In this document: one piece after another, positions 5,264-6,930 of the stretch | Position numbering within the stretch: position 1 is the first letter of the stretch | Layout of the letters: every line of letters begins with the position of its first letter | DNA from: Gammaproteobacteria bacterium | Lineage (GTDB): Bacteria; Pseudomonadota; Gammaproteobacteria; Steroidobacterales; Steroidobacteraceae | Assembly: GCA_010031985.1 (NCBI GenBank) | Contig: RGYP01000097.1 | Location: 1-6,930, forward strand | Direction: 5' to 3' | Length of the DNA stretch: 6,930 bases | Notes under the pieces: model-generated | Told to the model about the DNA's origin: nothing | Database searches by the model: none | What the model saw: the letters and a program-made list of their open reading frames with translations, nothing else | Translations under genes and position numbers: made by a program

Positions 5264-6930
5264 GCCCGCTCCCTCCTCGACTCTGGTCGTGCAGCTCTCG
5301 CCGACAGCGACCTAGACCGATCCCGCATCGGCAACATAACACGGACGAGGGCCCCGCCCTCGCGCCGATTTTCGGCCTCGATCCGTCCACCGTGGTCGTC
5401 GACGATCTTCTTGACGATGGCCAGACCCAAGCCCGTGCCTCGCGGTTTCGTGGTCACGTAGGGGTCGAAAATACGCCCGATCAGCTCGCTCTGGAACCCC
5501 GGGCCGGTATCGGTCACGGTCAATTCGACGGTGGGTTGCCCCTCGACCTCGCGTAACGCCGTCTGCAACTCGATTCGAGCTGGGCGCAGACCTTCCAGCG
5601 CCTCGAAAGCGTTGGTGAGCAGATTGTTCAACACCTGTCGCACTCGCGAGCGATCACCCTCGACGGCACCGAGCGTGGGCTCGAGGCGGGTGACGATCTC
5701 GATGCCCGCCTCCTGCGCGCGATAAAGATCCGTGACCTCGGCGACCAGGCGGTTGAAATCGAAGGCACCCATCTGCAGCGCTGGCGCCCGCGCGTACTCG
5801 CTGAAATCGTTGACCATCTGCTTCATCGACTCCACCTGCTGCACGATGGTGTGCGTCGAGCGGTCGACCATGTCGGCATCCTGACCAGTGAGACCCGGCA
5901 ACAACTTACGTCGCATCCGTTCGGCGGAGAGCTGGATGGGCGTCAAAGGATTTTTGATCTCGTGTGCGAGTCGACGCGCAACCTCACCCCACGCCGCATC
6001 GCGCTGCGCCTGCAGCAAGTGCGTGACGTCATCGAACACGATCACGAATTGCTCCGGATCGCCGGCCGCCTGCGGCAACGGCACGCAGGCGCAGACCAGC
6101 GCCCTGGAGCCGGTTGTGCCCTGAGCGCCACGTAACTCGATCTGCTCGCGCCAATCGTCGCGACCGGCAACGAATCGCGTCCTCAATTCATTGACGAAAG
6201 CCACGAGCACACTGCCCTCGGCCGTGGCGGCGACCTCGGCGGCGGCAGCGATCTCGCTCAGCGAGCGCCCCGCCGCATCGGCGAGATTCACGCCGAGTAT
6301 GCTGCTGGCAGATTCGTTGACGCGCTGCACAATGAGCTCGCGGTTGACCGTGATGACGCCGGCGGACAAACGCGCAAGGATGATTTCGAGCCGCTCGCGC
6401 TCGCGATCGACGGCAAGCCGGCTACGCTCGGTTTCTTCGCGAGCCCGCCGCAGGCGCTTGGTCATGTCGTTGAACGACTGCACCAGAAAGCCCATCTCGT
6501 CGTGCGAGGTGAGCGGCACACGCGTGCCGAAATCTCCCTTGGCCACGGCGCGCGTGCCCGCCATCAGGTCTTGCACGGGCTTGAACAACACCTCGGCCGA
6601 GTAGATCGCGCCGTAAATCGCGCCGAGCAGCGTGACGAGCAACACCATGGTGAGCGTGAGCCGAAAGCTGTATTTGAGCGGCTCGCGCAGCTCCGCCAGA
6701 TCACCATACTGCGAGTACGAGCGCTGCACTGCATCGGTCAATTCGGCGAGCTGCCGCGGCAACTCGTAGATCGCCACCACGTAGCGCGCATCACCGGTGG
6801 CCAGCGGAGCGCCCGGCAGGGGCGCGGCGGTACGAATCAAATATTGCGAATCGCCAACGGGCTCGAGACTCACGTAGGACGCGCCGCTGCTGACCCGTCG
6901 CACGAGATCGGCCGGCGGACGCCCGGGCAA
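5260..6930 (-). CDS. ntrY: NtrY-type sensor histidine kinase, N-terminus beyond window edge
   Basis: This inner-membrane kinase autophosphorylates on His and passes the phosphate to its NtrX partner. The frame is open to the right edge, giving 557 codons. NtrY proteins are usually over 700 residues, so the first membrane segment and part of the external region are missing, and the TTG at the edge is not a start. Numbered from the edge, about 1-90 is the end of the periplasmic sensor region and about 91-112 a membrane helix (TLTMVLLVTLLGAIYGAIY). HAMP follows (about 113-165, with GDFGTRVPLTSHDEMGFL), then a coiled linker and PAS domain (about 183-305, with GVITVNRELIVQRVN). The H-box is LAHEIKNPLTP (His323). 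The ATPase boxes are intact: N-box NNLLTN (435-440), DTGPGF (474-479), IFDPYVTTK (487-495) and GTGLGL (498-503). An Arg-rich tail of about 21 residues follows the ATPase domain. In known systems NtrYX responds to nitrogen, redox or envelope cues; the signal here cannot be read. Confidence 0.94.
   Translation of the reverse strand: MPGRPPADLVRRVSSGASYVSLEPVGDSQYLIRTAAPLPGAPLATGDARYVVAIYELPRQLAELTDAVQRSYSQYGDLAELREPLKYSFRLTLTMVLLVTLLGAIYGAIYSAEVLFKPVQDLMAGTRAVAKGDFGTRVPLTSHDEMGFLVQSFNDMTKRLRRAREETERSRLAVDRERERLEIILARLSAGVITVNRELIVQRVNESASSILGVNLADAAGRSLSEIAAAAEVAATAEGSVLVAFVNELRTRFVAGRDDWREQIELRGAQGTTGSRALVCACVPLPQAAGDPEQFVIVFDDVTHLLQAQRDAAWGEVARRLAHEIKNPLTPIQLSAERMRRKLLPGLTGQDADMVDRSTHTIVQQVESMKQMVNDFSEYARAPALQMGAFDFNRLVAEVTDLYRAQEAGIEIVTRLEPTLGAVEGDRSRVRQVLNNLLTNAFEALEGLRPARIELQTALREVEGQPTVELTVTDTGPGFQSELIGRIFDPYVTTKPRGTGLGLAIVKKIVDDHGGRIEAENRREGGALVRVMLPMRDRSRSLSARAARPESRRERA
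5272..5277 (-). promoter_or_regulatory. Strong Shine-Dalgarno sequence of ntrX
   Basis: On the minus strand AGGAGG lies 8 bases before the ATG at 5263, inside the codons for the Arg-rich end of NtrY. It is the best ribosome binding site in the window. Together with the ATGA overlap it indicates efficient, coupled translation of ntrX after ntrY. Confidence 0.8.

Noticed and set aside
1..6930. Mobile element, CRISPR array, tRNA or other RNA gene, phage or defence system
   Set aside because: No terminal inverted repeats, transposase or integrase motifs, regularly spaced repeats, or cloverleaf-like non-coding stretch were seen. The only non-coding gap is 33 bases, and all genes are core functions.

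Overview
The window is GC-rich chromosomal core sequence, almost wholly coding, with no sign of mobile DNA. The gene content (PriA followed by ArgS and a SPOR-domain protein, facing an NtrY/NtrX two-component pair) points to a Gammaproteobacterium. The order priA-argS-SPOR gene resembles that of Pseudomonas-type genomes, and an NtrX of this kind is familiar from Xanthomonadales-like lineages. No closer placement can be made from this sequence alone.

Left half, plus strand. The 3' two thirds of priA (replication-restart helicase) runs in from the left edge, entering exactly at the Walker A lysine. A 33-base gap follows, containing a 15-base tandem duplication that repeats the priA stop codon and carries promoter-like hexamers. 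Next comes complete argS (arginyl-tRNA synthetase), starting at a GTG with no Shine-Dalgarno sequence, so it may be translated from a leaderless message. argS overlaps by 4 bases (GTGA) a small inner-membrane SPOR-domain protein that resembles FtsN-type division proteins.

Right half, minus strand. A partial NtrY-type histidine kinase (its N-terminus lies beyond the right edge) overlaps by 4 bases (ATGA) an NtrX-type response regulator with a strong ribosome binding site. The kinase has all its catalytic boxes. The regulator has an intact receiver domain and an intact Fis-type DNA-binding domain, but its central AAA+ module is heavily eroded. It lacks GAFTGA, has Arg for the Walker A Lys, Asn for the Walker B Asp, His at the second arginine-finger position and Gln for Arg in the WPGNxREL motif.

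The two halves converge and share the palindrome CTAG: it supplies the TAG stop of the SPOR gene on one strand and the TAG stop of ntrX on the other. A short GC hairpin is centred on it. There is no gene-free stretch longer than 33 bases, and I see no RNA gene, CRISPR, insertion sequence or attachment site. Most of the window is ordinary housekeeping DNA. The parts that deserve attention are the pseudo-ATPase-like NtrX, the argS upstream region and the fused convergent stop codons.
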